Source: Deltaproteobacteria bacterium
GTDB taxonomy: Bacteria > Myxococcota_A > UBA796 > GCA-2862545
Direction of reading: 5' to 3'
Assembly: GCA_006226595.1 (NCBI GenBank)
Contig: SBGP01000005.1
Coordinates: 40,715 to 104,714 of the forward strand
DNA: 64,000 nt
A program made the translations under genes and the position numbers. This document shows, piece by piece, positions 27,097 through 37,628 of this stretch (within the stretch, counting starts at the first letter, position 1; every line of letters starts with the position of its first letter). The notes beneath the pieces are model-generated. The model ran no database searches. It saw nothing but the letters and a program-made list of their open reading frames with translations, and was not told where the DNA came from.

Positions 27097-28752
27097 CTAG
27101 TAGCCGCCCACCGTGTCCCGCCAGGCGCGGCTGTTGGTGATGACCAGGGTCACGACGCCGACCACGAGGAGCACGATGCTCCAGTCGCTCGCCGCCAGGC
27201 GAGAGATGTTGTCGATGCCGGTGAAGCCGATCTGGGCGAAGTCGCTGTTGAGCGGTCCGCCAACCCAGCCGAAGCTGTCGTAGAGGCCCATGATGCCGAA
27301 GCCGGTCGTCAGGCCGCCAACCAGGTAGCCAGCCATGTAGCCGAGCTGGTTGTTGCGGGGCTGAACCTCTTCGTGGCCGTGGCCGTGGTGGCGAAGGCTA
27401 TGCACGTGCACGTCCCAGGGGTGTCCCTCGAGGAAGGGGTCGGAGAGGGGCAGCGGCGGCAGCTTCGCGAGGGCAGAGCCGACGACGAAGATGAAGGCGC
27501 CCACGAAGCCGGCCCACACCAGGATGCCGAGCGCGAACAGCGGCACCGGGAACTCCGCATCCATGTAGATGGAGGGCATGACGAGCAGGGTGCGCTCGAG
27601 CATGACGCCCACGAGGATGAGGGAGCACACGCCGATGAACGGCAGGGTCATCTTCTTCACACCGCGGCCGACCAGGATGGTGAAGGGCGCGAGGAAGCAG
27701 GTGATGGCCACGAGCTTGGCGAGCCACTGCCACTCAGGCAGGCTCATGCGGACGAGGAGGAAGTCGGTCTCCTCGGGCATGTTGCTGTACCAGATGGGCA
27801 GGATCTGGGCGAAGGTCGTGTACGCCCAGAACATGCACAGCGCCAGGATGAGCTTGCCGAGGTCGTGCGTCACGTTGTTGGTGACGTACGAACCGGTCTT
27901 CAGCCAGCCGCGGGTGCTCACCGACAGGATGCCGATCATGCACAGGCCGATCCAGAAGCTGCTCATGAAGAACCAGCCGCCGAACATGTTGGCGAACCAC
28001 CAGGGCGACAGGCTCATGATCAGGTCGAACGCGAGGAACGAGAAGCCAAGCGTGTAGCCGAAGCCGAGGAGGGGGATGAGCACCTGCTGACGGTGCAGGC
28101 CCGCCTTGGCCGCAGCCTCGACGTTGGTCTCGGACGGCATGAACCAGCCCCACCAGGAGGGAGCCGTCCAGCTGGGGTTGCTCTCCTTCAGGCGCTTGCT
28201 GGCCAGCAGCAGGTCGGGACCGAGGCTGGCCTTGAGGAAGGCCATGTCGAGCGCGACGAGCAGCGCACCAATACCGGCGACGCGGGCGAAGAAGAACACC
28301 GGGCTCAGCCACAAGGGCTTGGCCGACCACGCAGCGGGGCTGTGGGGCGCGATGCCCATGGCCTCACCCGTGACCAGGTTGCCATCGACCCAGGGGTAGA
28401 TGCTCATCGGGGTGAACACGGCGAGGCCGGTCCACACGATGGCGATGCCCACGGCGAACGGCATGAACAGACCCATGGTCTCCGCGATGCGCTTGAGGGG
28501 GCGACCCCAGCGCGCCTCGGTACCGACCATGATCACGCCGTACATGATGCCGGCCTGCGACAGCGCCATCGTGTACACGATGCCGACGAGCAGGGCACCC
28601 ATCGCCCAGGCCTGGTTCATGGCGAACAGGCCGAAGAAGGCGAGCAGGCCGAGGCCCGCGGCGCCGAGCGCCGCCATCTTCACGTTTCCGGGGAGCTCAC
28701 GGCCGGCCATCGCGTCGATGACCGCGTCGTGGGACAGACGACCGCCGCTCAT
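27097..28752 (-). CDS. actF: Alternative complex III subunit ActF (NrfD-like membrane protein)
   Basis: The 551-residue protein has about ten membrane helices in an NrfD/PsrC-like arrangement. Landmarks include MNQAWAMGALLVGIVYT, NSWFFFMSSF-like residues (here FGGWFFMSSFWIGL), and FWAYTTFAQILPIWYSNMPEET. The last 110 residues form a His-rich loop (HVHSLRHHGHGHEE) plus additional helices, which makes it longer than many ActF proteins. ActF is one of two NrfD-like membrane subunits of the quinol:electron acceptor oxidoreductase. It overlaps actE by 4 nt and is the last gene of the operon before the terminator. Confidence 0.87.
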   Translation of the reverse strand: MSGGRLSHDAVIDAMAGRELPGNVKMAALGAAGLGLLAFFGLFAMNQAWAMGALLVGIVYTMALSQAGIMYGVIMVGTEARWGRPLKRIAETMGLFMPFAVGIAIVWTGLAVFTPMSIYPWVDGNLVTGEAMGIAPHSPAAWSAKPLWLSPVFFFARVAGIGALLVALDMAFLKASLGPDLLLASKRLKESNPSWTAPSWWGWFMPSETNVEAAAKAGLHRQQVLIPLLGFGYTLGFSFLAFDLIMSLSPWWFANMFGGWFFMSSFWIGLCMIGILSVSTRGWLKTGSYVTNNVTHDLGKLILALCMFWAYTTFAQILPIWYSNMPEETDFLLVRMSLPEWQWLAKLVAITCFLAPFTILVGRGVKKMTLPFIGVCSLILVGVMLERTLLVMPSIYMDAEFPVPLFALGILVWAGFVGAFIFVVGSALAKLPPLPLSDPFLEGHPWDVHVHSLRHHGHGHEEVQPRNNQLGYMAGYLVGGLTTGFGIMGLYDSFGWVGGPLNSDFAQIGFTGIDNISRLAASDWSIVLLVVGVVTLVITNSRAWRDTVGGY

Positions 28753-29321
28753 GGCGTCTCCTCAGTCGGCGCCGGCGCGGGCGGGATGTACTTCCCGTCG
28801 GGCTGGCTGCGCAGGTAGTGGACCAGCGACCAGATCTCGTCATCGGTCATGGCCCAGCCGTAGTAGGGCATCACCGCGCCGCCATTGCGGACGGTGAGGT
28901 AGATGTAGCCGTCGGTGCGCTTGTTCACCTGACCGGCAGGGCCGAGCAGGGGAAGCACACCGGGGAAGCGCCCGGGCTGTCCCACGGGACCGGCGTTGAT
29001 GCCGTCGGCGCCGTGACACGGGGTGCAGTACACCTCGAACATGCGCTGTCCGGTGGCCAGCACCGCCTCGTCCGCGGGGAAGGGCGCGGTGAGCGCCATG
29101 CCCTCGGGGCTCATGCGGTCGTAGTTGGGCGTCCAGGAGCGCGGCGTGAGCACGTTGTCCTGGCTGACCACACCCTCCGGGAGGGGAGCCATCGCCTGCT
29201 CGTACGCCTTGACCGACTGGGCATCGGCCATGTCGACGTCCCAGGGGAGGCCGAAGGTGGCGGTGGAGAAGGCCAGGACACCGGTCACGACGACGCCGGC
29301 GCGAAGCATCTGCTTACGCAT
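28749..29321 (-). CDS. actE: Alternative complex III subunit ActE (monoheme cytochrome c)
   Basis: The 190-residue product has a signal-like N-terminus (MLRAGVVVTGVLAFSTATFG) and a cytochrome c domain with YCTPCHGADG and a later Met in GGAVMPYYGWAM that can serve as the axial ligand. It carries one heme and would pass electrons from the complex to the terminal acceptor. The ATG at 29321 is used because the hydrophobic segment starts just after. It overlaps actD by 8 nt and actF by 4 nt. Confidence 0.9.
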   Translation of the reverse strand: MRKQMLRAGVVVTGVLAFSTATFGLPWDVDMADAQSVKAYEQAMAPLPEGVVSQDNVLTPRSWTPNYDRMSPEGMALTAPFPADEAVLATGQRMFEVYCTPCHGADGINAGPVGQPGRFPGVLPLLGPAGQVNKRTDGYIYLTVRNGGAVMPYYGWAMTDDEIWSLVHYLRSQPDGKYIPPAPAPTEETP

Positions 29322-29867
29322 TCGGCACCTCGTAGATGGTGTCGGCGCCATGCGTGACCTCGACGGCCCCGGACGCCTTGAGCAGCTCTTCGATACGCTC
29401 GCGCTGGGAAGCCGGCGCGTCGGTGAAGCTGATGGAGAACTTGTCGTCGACCACCCGGGGGTCCTGCAGCATCTTGGGAAGCCACAGGCTCGGCAGGCCC
29501 GTGTGCACGATCATGCCGGCGAAGGTCGCGAGACCGCCGAAGAGGATGGTGCACTCGAACATGACAACCGCGAAGGTCGGCAGGGAGACGACCGGCTTGC
29601 CGCCGGGGTTGATCATCGGCCACTGCGCATGCGTCAGAGACGTGAGCAGGAAGCCGGCGGTCAGGCCCGCGATGGCACCCGTCAGGGTCCACCAGCGCAC
29701 GGGCGCCGGGCGTCCCTCGTAGATGGCCTCCTCGATCTCGTGGCGGGGGAGGGGAGCCTGCACAGTCCAGCCGGTGATCCCGGCGGACTTGAGGTCCTCG
29801 ATACCCGTCAGGAGGCAGTCGAGGTGGGCGTAGACGCCCTTGATCTGCACGCCGTCAGAGAAAGACA

Positions 29868-29868
<1 letters not shown>
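29314..29868 (-). CDS. actD: Alternative complex III subunit ActD (DUF3341)
   Basis: The 184-residue protein has a soluble N-terminal part (KGVYAHLDCLLTGIEDLKSAG, GWTVQAPLPRHEIEEAI) and two membrane helices (about 62-80 and 100-122, with FECTILFGGLATFAGMIV). This is the standard DUF3341 layout. In the complex it is a small membrane subunit near ActC and ActF. It shares one base with actC. Confidence 0.92.
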
Positions 29869-31214
<1,346 letters not shown>

Positions 31215-31228
31215 GGTGACCCCGCTCC

Positions 31229-34200
31229 TTAGTGGTCCGCGCCGTGCGCGGGCTCTTCGTGGTGGGCGCCTTCAGCCTTGGGGGCCGGCTCGGCGTGCTC
31301 GCCGCCGTGCGCGTCCCCGTGGGCCTCGGGCTCGTGATGCTCGCCGCCGGCCTCGCCGTGCTCCTCACCGTGCCCGCCCCCGTGATGGGGATCCTCGGCG
31401 CGGTGGTAGGAAGCCTTGGCCAGGTAGGTCACGGCAGACATGGTGTTCAGCTCGGCGAAGACCTGGTAGGCACGACCGCTCTTGGTGTGCTTGGTGACGC
31501 CGGACTCCGGGTCGACCAGGTTGCCGAAGGAAATCGCGTCGGTGGGGCAGGCCTCGGCACACGCCGTGATCTGCTCCAGGGCCTCGTCGGGCACCCGGTC
31601 GATGCCCTGATCCCGGTAGGCGCTCTTCGTCGAGCGAAGGCGCTGCACGCAGAACGTGCACTTCTCCATCACACCCATCGTGCGGGTCACGACGTCGGGG
31701 TTGAGCTGGAGGTTGAAGGGCTCGGGCCAGACGTAGCTGTGGTAGTTGAACCGACGCGCGATGTAGGGGCAGTTGTTGGCGCAGTAGCGCGTGCCCACGC
31801 AGCGGTTGTAGACCATGGCGTTGAGGCCGTCGATGGTGTGGTAGGTCGCCAGAACCGGGCAGACCGACTCGCAGGGCGCGTGCGCGCACTGCTGACACAT
31901 CATCGGGAGGAAGCGGTTCTCGACCGGAAGGCCGGGCTTGGCCTCGTCGTAGCCCCAGTAGCGGTTGACGCGAATCCAGCCCATCTCGCGGCCGTCGCGG
32001 ACCTTCGCCTTGCCGACCACGGGGAGGTTGTTCTCCGCGTAGCAGGCAACGGAGCAGGCGCCGCAGCCGGTGCAGGCGTTGATGTCGACCGTCATGCCCC
32101 AGCGGTAGGTGGGGTGATCCGTCATGCCGTAGAAGTCGACGGCGCCGCGCTCGTGCAGGCGCGCATCGAGCGGCAGGTGGTGGATGCCGGTCATCTCGCC
32201 CGGGTGGGCGCTCTCGGCGTCACCGACCTTGGCGAGCGTGTCGGCATCGGCGATGGGCGCCATCATGCGCATCTGGTCGGTGTCGGAGCCGATGGTCGTG
32301 ACGAGCTCGGCGGTGCCGACCTTGTTGAACGCGACCTTGGCCTGCTGCCACGCGAGCGCGCCGAAGCTGTCGGCCTTGGCCGAGAGCAGGCTCACCACGT
32401 TGGCGCCGACGCCGTTGGCGTAGCGACCGTTGGCGGCGTGACCCTGACCGAAGGCGACCGCGAGGACGTCTTCGCGAACACCGGGGTAGAACTCGACGCC
32501 GACCTGGATGGAACCAGCAGCGGTCTTGAGCTCGAGCAGGTCGTTGCGCGACCAGCCCATGCGCTCGGCGGTCTTCGGGTTCACGCAGACCCAGCTGTCC
32601 CAGACCATGCCGGTCATCGGGTCAGGGGTCTCCTGCGCCCACGGCTGGTTCGCGAACCGGCCGTCCTTGCGGAACGGGTGCGGGTAGGCGTGGAGGAAGT
32701 ACTCGCCCTCGCCCTCGATCGCCGCGGTACCCGCAAGCGCCGGGGCGCCCGCGGAGATCGGCGCAGCGCCGATCGCGGTGTCGTGGTGCATGAAGCCGTC
32801 GGCGAGGCGCTCGGAGAACCACTGGTCGAAGTTCGCGCCGCTGTACTCGGCCTTCCACACGGCCTTCACGTACTCACGGAAGGTCGCGGGAGTGAAGCCG
32901 ATGGGGCCGGCGACGGCGGGAGCTGCCTCTTCGCCCTCGGCGGGAGCCTCGGTGGCCTCGCCCTCGACCTCGCCCTCGACCGGAGCGGCAGCGGCGGCCT
33001 GAAGGCCCGCGTCGCGCGCGGCGGCGAGGAGCACGTCACCCAGCGAGAGGGCACCGTACATCGGGGACTGGGCCGGCTGACGGAGCAGGCGGAGTCCGGC
33101 GTGCACTTCCTCGTCGCCCCAGTCCTCGAACACATCGGCGACGGGGAGGATGACGTTGGCGAGCGCGTTGGTCTCATCCGGGTGGCTGCTGAAGCTCGCC
33201 ACGAACGGCACCTTGCCAACGGCCTCGGCGAAGCCGGAGTCGGCGGGCAGGGCGTAGGCAGGGTTCACGTCACCGAGCAGCAGGGCGCCGATGGAGCCAG
33301 CGTTCATCGCGTCGATGAGCGCCTTCACGTCGCCGTAGCTGTGGACCGGGCCGGTGTAGGCGGTGCCGAGACCGAAGGTCTTGCCGGCCATGCCACTGAC
33401 CACGTTGATCAGGAAGCAGGCCATGGCGAGCTCGGTGGCCGCCGTGGTGGCGCCGGAAGCACCGCCGGGGAGGACCACGGAGTCGCGGGAGACGATCTGC
33501 GCCGCGATGGCGTCGATGTCACCCTCGCCGAGGCCGCTGGCCGCCGCGGCGGCAGCCGGGTCGCCGGCGGCGACGAGACGAGCGGCCGGGCCGTTGTAGC
33601 CCTTCTTGGCGGCGACGAGCTTGGCGACGGCCAGCGCGACCTGCGCCTGGGCGCCGGGCTTGCACTGGTACCAATCGTCGGCGTTGGCGCCGGTCTGGTC
33701 CTGGTAGGGGGAGACGAGCGCGAAGCGCGCCACGAAGCCACCCTCGTTCGGGTCCTTGGCCTTCGCGTACTGGTTCGCGAGCTCCCAGCCGCCCCAACCG
33801 GAGAGGAAGTCGGCACCGAAGCTGACGATGTACTTGGCCTTGGCCAGGTCGTAGCCGGGAAGCACGCGCTTACCGAAGACCTTCTCCGCGGCGAGAGCGT
33901 CCGCCTCGTAGCCGAGGGGCTCCCAGTACACGGCGTTGCCGTCGGTCACGTCATCGAGCAGCTTGACGATCGAGCCGCTGGCGTAGGGGCCGAGCCAGGC
34001 CACCTTCTTGCCGCCGCTCTTCGCAGCCTTGATGCCGGCGACGAGCTCGCTGCGCGCGGCGTCCCAGTCGGTCGCCTCGCCACCCTTCTTCGCCGGCGCC
34101 TGGTAGCGGTCGGGCGAGAAGTGGCGCTGCAGCTCGAACAGGGCGTCGGTCGGGACGATGCCGGCCATCGGGGAGCGCCGGTTGGCACCCACGTTGATGA

Positions 34201-34435
34201 CGCGGCCGTCGCGGTGACGGGCCAGCACGGTGTGCGCGTTGGGACCGGTGCCCACGGAGGTCGCGAAGAACGTGGGGGTGCCGGGCGTGATCTGCTCCGG
34301 CTTCACCACGTACGGCAGGACCTGCTCGATGGGGGTGTAGTAGCGGTTGTCGTCGAGCCGGCAGGCGGCCATCACCGAAGCGCTCGAGCCAATGCCCAGC
34401 GCCTTCAGGAAGTCACGACGGTTCAGTCCAGCCAT
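31229..34435 (-). CDS. actB: Alternative complex III subunit ActB (molybdopterin-like plus Fe-S domains)
   Basis: The 1068-residue protein begins with a Tat signal (NRRDFLKALGIG). Residues about 40-740 form a molybdopterin-oxidoreductase-like domain that in this family lacks the cofactor. The C-terminal ferredoxin-like domain has CTGCGACSVACYAEN, CQQCAHAPCESVCPV, CVGTRYCANNCPY, CTFCVQRL and CAEACPTDAI. This fits three 4Fe-4S and one 3Fe-4S cluster; the third motif, starting CVGTRYC, is the odd one. The tail is His/Glu-rich. The ATG at 34435 is chosen over an upstream one because the Tat motif begins there. Confidence 0.93.
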   Translation of the reverse strand: MAGLNRRDFLKALGIGSSASVMAACRLDDNRYYTPIEQVLPYVVKPEQITPGTPTFFATSVGTGPNAHTVLARHRDGRVINVGANRRSPMAGIVPTDALFELQRHFSPDRYQAPAKKGGEATDWDAARSELVAGIKAAKSGGKKVAWLGPYASGSIVKLLDDVTDGNAVYWEPLGYEADALAAEKVFGKRVLPGYDLAKAKYIVSFGADFLSGWGGWELANQYAKAKDPNEGGFVARFALVSPYQDQTGANADDWYQCKPGAQAQVALAVAKLVAAKKGYNGPAARLVAAGDPAAAAAASGLGEGDIDAIAAQIVSRDSVVLPGGASGATTAATELAMACFLINVVSGMAGKTFGLGTAYTGPVHSYGDVKALIDAMNAGSIGALLLGDVNPAYALPADSGFAEAVGKVPFVASFSSHPDETNALANVILPVADVFEDWGDEEVHAGLRLLRQPAQSPMYGALSLGDVLLAAARDAGLQAAAAAPVEGEVEGEATEAPAEGEEAAPAVAGPIGFTPATFREYVKAVWKAEYSGANFDQWFSERLADGFMHHDTAIGAAPISAGAPALAGTAAIEGEGEYFLHAYPHPFRKDGRFANQPWAQETPDPMTGMVWDSWVCVNPKTAERMGWSRNDLLELKTAAGSIQVGVEFYPGVREDVLAVAFGQGHAANGRYANGVGANVVSLLSAKADSFGALAWQQAKVAFNKVGTAELVTTIGSDTDQMRMMAPIADADTLAKVGDAESAHPGEMTGIHHLPLDARLHERGAVDFYGMTDHPTYRWGMTVDINACTGCGACSVACYAENNLPVVGKAKVRDGREMGWIRVNRYWGYDEAKPGLPVENRFLPMMCQQCAHAPCESVCPVLATYHTIDGLNAMVYNRCVGTRYCANNCPYIARRFNYHSYVWPEPFNLQLNPDVVTRTMGVMEKCTFCVQRLRSTKSAYRDQGIDRVPDEALEQITACAEACPTDAISFGNLVDPESGVTKHTKSGRAYQVFAELNTMSAVTYLAKASYHRAEDPHHGGGHGEEHGEAGGEHHEPEAHGDAHGGEHAEPAPKAEGAHHEEPAHGADH

Positions 34436-34443
34436 CGATGGCC

Positions 34444-35139
34444 TCACTTGTGGCAGGTCCAGCAATCCTTCAGCTCAGCGCGCCGAAGGTCTGCGTTCTC
34501 GCCGTAGTTCTCGTTGACCGAGGGGTGCGTCTCATGGCATCCGAGACACCAGCCCATCTGAAGGGTGGTCTCGCGGTACATGGTGCCCTCGACCGACCCG
34601 TCTTCCTGGCGCTCGCCACCCATGAGGGCGATCTGGCCGTGGCACTCGGTGCAGTCGACGCCAGCCTTGACGTGGCGCTTGTGCTCGAAGTGCACGTAGT
34701 CGGGGAGGTCATGGACCTTCTTCCACGGGATGGGCTCGCCCTTCTCGTAGAACTCCGCGATGCGGGCGATCTCGGGGGACGGAGCGTCCTGGTCGAGCCG
34801 CTTCTTCACGTGCTGGTGGCAGTTCCAGCAGGTCTGCGTCGGCGGGACGCCAGCGTGAATCGACTTGCGGGCCTCGGAATGGCAGAACTCGCACTCCATG
34901 CCCAGGACCTGCACGTGGCGGTCGTGGGGGAATGCGATGGGCTGCTCGAGCGCCTCGGTCGGGGTCACACCCGTCGCAATTTGTCCGTTCTCCGAGGTGT
35001 ACTCGGGGAACAGGTTGTGGGGTGCCCGGGGGTGATTACTGTCTCCCGGGTACTCATCCACCGGCGGGCAGCCGCCGCTGATGGCAGCCAGCAGCAGCAT
35101 CATCGCCGCAGCGCCGGTCGGTCGGAAAAGATGCCGCAT
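34444..35139 (-). CDS. actA: Alternative complex III subunit ActA (pentaheme cytochrome c)
   Basis: The 231-residue protein has five CxxCH motifs (CEFCH, CWNCH, CTECH, CLGCH, CWTCH) plus distal His in FPHDRH and FEHKRH, and an N-terminal hydrophobic segment that ends SGGC, so it may be a lipoprotein. It sits in the periplasm on top of the complex and carries electrons to ActE. It is the first gene of the operon, 9 bp before actB. A likely promoter lies about 45 bp upstream. Confidence 0.94.
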   Translation of the reverse strand: MRHLFRPTGAAAMMLLLAAISGGCPPVDEYPGDSNHPRAPHNLFPEYTSENGQIATGVTPTEALEQPIAFPHDRHVQVLGMECEFCHSEARKSIHAGVPPTQTCWNCHQHVKKRLDQDAPSPEIARIAEFYEKGEPIPWKKVHDLPDYVHFEHKRHVKAGVDCTECHGQIALMGGERQEDGSVEGTMYRETTLQMGWCLGCHETHPSVNENYGENADLRRAELKDCWTCHK

Positions 35140-35182
35140 GTGGGCCCTCCGCGCCTTCGCACGTGTCCAGGTGGAGGGCCGG

Positions 35183-35209
35183 TCTATAGGACGGAGCCGC
35201 CTCGTTCAA
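35183..35209 (-). promoter_or_regulatory. Putative sigma70-type promoter for the act operon
   Basis: On the minus strand TTGAAC (35204-35209) and TATAGA (35183-35188) are 15 bp apart, and transcription would start near 35176, giving a leader of about 37 nt before actA. Spacing is slightly short but the two boxes are strong for a GC-rich region. Confidence 0.45.
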
Positions 35210-35283
35210 CCCGCCCGCAATGATTCGCGGCACCACAGAATCGACAACGTCGCTGGCAGGCCGAGGATGCCCGCGATCGCGTT

Positions 35284-36150
35284 CTACAGGGGCCCGGTGC
35301 GACCGAGGCTCAAGGCCTCCGCCAGCTGGAGCACCTCGAGGATGCGCTCGTCGGTCACGTAGCTGGGCGAGCCGTTGCGAATCCGGCGCATCGCGAAGCG
35401 GTGGTCGGACTCGAACACGGAGCCCGGATCGAGCACGGTCGTCATCGTGCCATCGAGCTCGAGCGAGCGGTCCACCTGCCGCCACCGGCTCCGGAAGGTC
35501 TTGATCTCCAGGATGGTGTGCCGAGGTAGGCCAGGTCCCTGCCGAAACGCGATGTTCGCCTTGCGTCCGCTCTCGAGCTCCAGCTCGGCGAGCATCTCAC
35601 CTGGCGACACATCGACACGACCGACGCGTGCCACCGAGCCGACCACGGCGAGCAGTCGATGGAGGCGAGCGACGTTTCGGACCGCCAGCTCGGCACCCGG
35701 AATCACCGGTCCCGACGAGGAGAAGTACAGCTCGGCGTGCCGGACGTCGGTGGCGCGGACATGCGCCGTCAGGGTCCGCGCGACGCCAGAGAGAAGCTCG
35801 ATGTGGCCGACGTGTAGGACCACGCCGCGGTCGGCGGCGAGTCGGAACAAGTCCGCGGCCTCGGCGTGACTGGTCGCGAGGGGGTACTCGGTGACCACGT
35901 GGCGTCCTGCGGACAGGGCGAGCTCGACCTGCGCGGCGTGGAGGTCCAGCGGAGTGCACACGTACACCGCGTCCGCGAGTCCGATCGCGTCTTCGGCGGA
36001 GTCGGTGACGGGAACGCCTACGCCCTTGGCGAACCGGCCTCGCCACACGGCGACCAGCTCGGCGTCGATGTCCGTCTGGATCGCGGCGGCTCGCCGTTGT
36101 CCCGCTTGGCCCACCCCGAGGATGGCCCAACGAATAGGGGGTTGGTTCAC
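35284..36150 (-). CDS. Gfo/Idh/MocA oxidoreductase, biliverdin-reductase-like
   Basis: The 288-residue protein has a Rossmann loop (AILGVGQAGQRR) and the sequence VVTEYPLATSHAEA followed by VVLHVGHIELL. In most Gfo/Idh/MocA enzymes the motif is EKP; here it is EYP, as in biliverdin reductases, which also have HIELL or HVELL after it. The substrate is therefore likely a linear tetrapyrrole, but no heme oxygenase gene is close and this is inference. It is divergent from rsmD. The downstream act operon starts 145 bp away. Confidence 0.68.
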   Translation of the reverse strand: MNQPPIRWAILGVGQAGQRRAAAIQTDIDAELVAVWRGRFAKGVGVPVTDSAEDAIGLADAVYVCTPLDLHAAQVELALSAGRHVVTEYPLATSHAEAADLFRLAADRGVVLHVGHIELLSGVARTLTAHVRATDVRHAELYFSSSGPVIPGAELAVRNVARLHRLLAVVGSVARVGRVDVSPGEMLAELELESGRKANIAFRQGPGLPRHTILEIKTFRSRWRQVDRSLELDGTMTTVLDPGSVFESDHRFAMRRIRNGSPSYVTDERILEVLQLAEALSLGRTGPL

Positions 36151-36213
36151 GCTGTCTCCGCCGGCGTCCGCGACAGGCTACCATCGGTGCTCGAAGCGTT
36201 GAACGGAGGAGCG

Positions 36214-36744
36214 ATGGCCAAGGGGCCAGCCGGACTGAGGCTGACGGGTGGGCACGCGGGCGGTCGCGTCACACGCGAGCGCGTGCCCGATGGCGTGCGG
36301 CCGACCTCCTCCCGGGTGCGCGAGGCGCTGTTCGCGATGATCGGCCAGGACCTGGAGGGCATTCGCTTCCTCGACGCCTTTGGCGGCGCGGGCCTGATGG
36401 CGCTCGAGGCCTGGTCGCGAGGGGCGCAGGTCACGGTCGTCGAGCGCTCGCGGCCGATCGCGGCCTCCTTGCGTCGTCGGGCCGCTGAACTTGGCGCTCG
36501 CCTGGATCTCCGGGAAGGGGATGTGCTCACCATGGCTCTCGACCCGGTCGATATCGTCTTCGCCGACCCGCCCTACGCGCTCGGCACGACGCCGCTCGAG
36601 GTCCTGTGGCCCCTCGCGGGCGACATCCTCGTGCTCGAGGCTGCACGGGATGTTCGCATTCCCGATCGTGCCGGCGAGCTGGTCCTCGACCGGGTTCGCG
36701 TCTACGGTGGGTCCCAGCTGGCCGTGTTCCGGAGGTCGGAGTGA
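36214..36744 (+). CDS. rsmD: RsmD-family 16S rRNA (guanine966-N2)-methyltransferase
   Basis: The 176-residue enzyme methylates 16S rRNA. It starts LRLTGGHAGGRVTRERV, then RPTSSRVREALFAMIG, LDAFGGAGLMALEAWSRGA and the catalytic DPPYALGT. All are RsmD landmarks. The usual SAM loop is GSGxLG but here it is GGAGLM. GGAGGA is placed 6 nt before the ATG at 36214. The following gene overlaps by 4 nt. Confidence 0.87.
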   Translation: MAKGPAGLRLTGGHAGGRVTRERVPDGVRPTSSRVREALFAMIGQDLEGIRFLDAFGGAGLMALEAWSRGAQVTVVERSRPIAASLRRRAAELGARLDLREGDVLTMALDPVDIVFADPPYALGTTPLEVLWPLAGDILVLEAARDVRIPDRAGELVLDRVRVYGGSQLAVFRRSE

Positions 36745-37517
36745 ACGTCACCGTGCTCGCGGGAAGCGCCGGCGCGCTCCTGCACGCATCGTCACTGGCC
36801 CGCGCCGGTCGTGAGGTTCGGGTGCTGAGGGTGGGGGCGCTCATCGGCCTCGGAGCCGCTCCCGTGAGGGATGCTCGCGACCTCGCCGCGTTGCGGCCGA
36901 TTCTCGGTGCCGTGGGCTGGGTGCCTCGTCATGCTCGTCGCGAGCTCGACCTGGAGGGCGCGCGGCGGCCGTTGCCGGATGACGTCCCCGGCGAGCCCGA
37001 GCACGCCGAGAGCTACGTGCTTCCCAGCCGTGGCTGGGCGGCTGTCGGGGAGCGGGCCGAGGATGCCGTGCGCGCCGCGGGAGGGGACGTCGTCGACGTG
37101 CTCCTCGACGAAGTCGAGATCGAAGCAGACCGGGTCAGCGGCCTGCTCTCGGACTGCGGCTTCGAGTGGGTGGACGAGCTGCACACCGATGTTCACCCGG
37201 ACTTCCTCACGCGACCTGCGACCTTTCCGAGGTTCGCCGAGGTCGACGTCGTCGGCGACAGCGCGCTTCCCTGGGAGCTGGTGTTCACGTCGGGTCCGGT
37301 GCGGCGCATCGTGCGCGACCCGGTGGACCCTCGTCGCCATCGCATTTCGCTCCACCCGTGTGAGCGCCCCCGCTCCATGGCCCTCGAGGCTGTCCGCTCC
37401 TGGATCCGGGTCGAGGCGGTGGGCGAGACCCGTACGGGTCCCGTCGGCGACGGGGAGGAGGCGCTGCGGATCGAGTGGGAGGCGCGTGGCGTGCGCTGGG
37501 TTCCTGCGCTGTGGTAG
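36741..37517 (+). CDS. Hypothetical protein coupled to rsmD
   Basis: The 258-residue product begins VNVTVLAGSAGALLHASSLA, a Rossmann-like strand-loop that lacks the second conserved Gly of FAD enzymes. Later parts (PWELVFTSGPVRRIVRDPVD) contain no clear catalytic motif. The GTG start has GGAGG upstream and overlaps the rsmD stop by 4 nt. It could be a diverged NAD(P)/FAD-type protein. I cannot name a function. Confidence 0.58.
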   Translation: MNVTVLAGSAGALLHASSLARAGREVRVLRVGALIGLGAAPVRDARDLAALRPILGAVGWVPRHARRELDLEGARRPLPDDVPGEPEHAESYVLPSRGWAAVGERAEDAVRAAGGDVVDVLLDEVEIEADRVSGLLSDCGFEWVDELHTDVHPDFLTRPATFPRFAEVDVVGDSALPWELVFTSGPVRRIVRDPVDPRRHRISLHPCERPRSMALEAVRSWIRVEAVGETRTGPVGDGEEALRIEWEARGVRWVPALW

Positions 37518-37595
37518 CTCGGGACGCCGTCGCCCTGATGGCGCACCAGTGACCTCGTGGGAGGCTGAAGAGCCCTTCCGTCCGGTTCTAGCCCT

Positions 37596-37611
37596 CGGAC
37601 CGCTCGGTCCG
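37596..37611. terminator. Possible bidirectional hairpin in the convergent gap
   Basis: CGGACC and GGTCCG pair around GCTC in the 111-bp gap between the rsmD partner and a convergent lipoprotein gene. No clear T tract follows, so termination is only a suggestion. Confidence 0.35.
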
Positions 37612-37628
37612 GCTCTCTCGGCAGCCGG

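Noticed and set aside
31232..34507. 1091-codon plus-strand open frame opposite actB
   Set aside because: It is antisense to a well-supported Fe-S protein gene; a high-GC codon effect.
37596..37611. Confident rho-independent terminator
   Set aside because: The hairpin is only 6 bp and lacks a T tract, so it is kept only as a weak feature.
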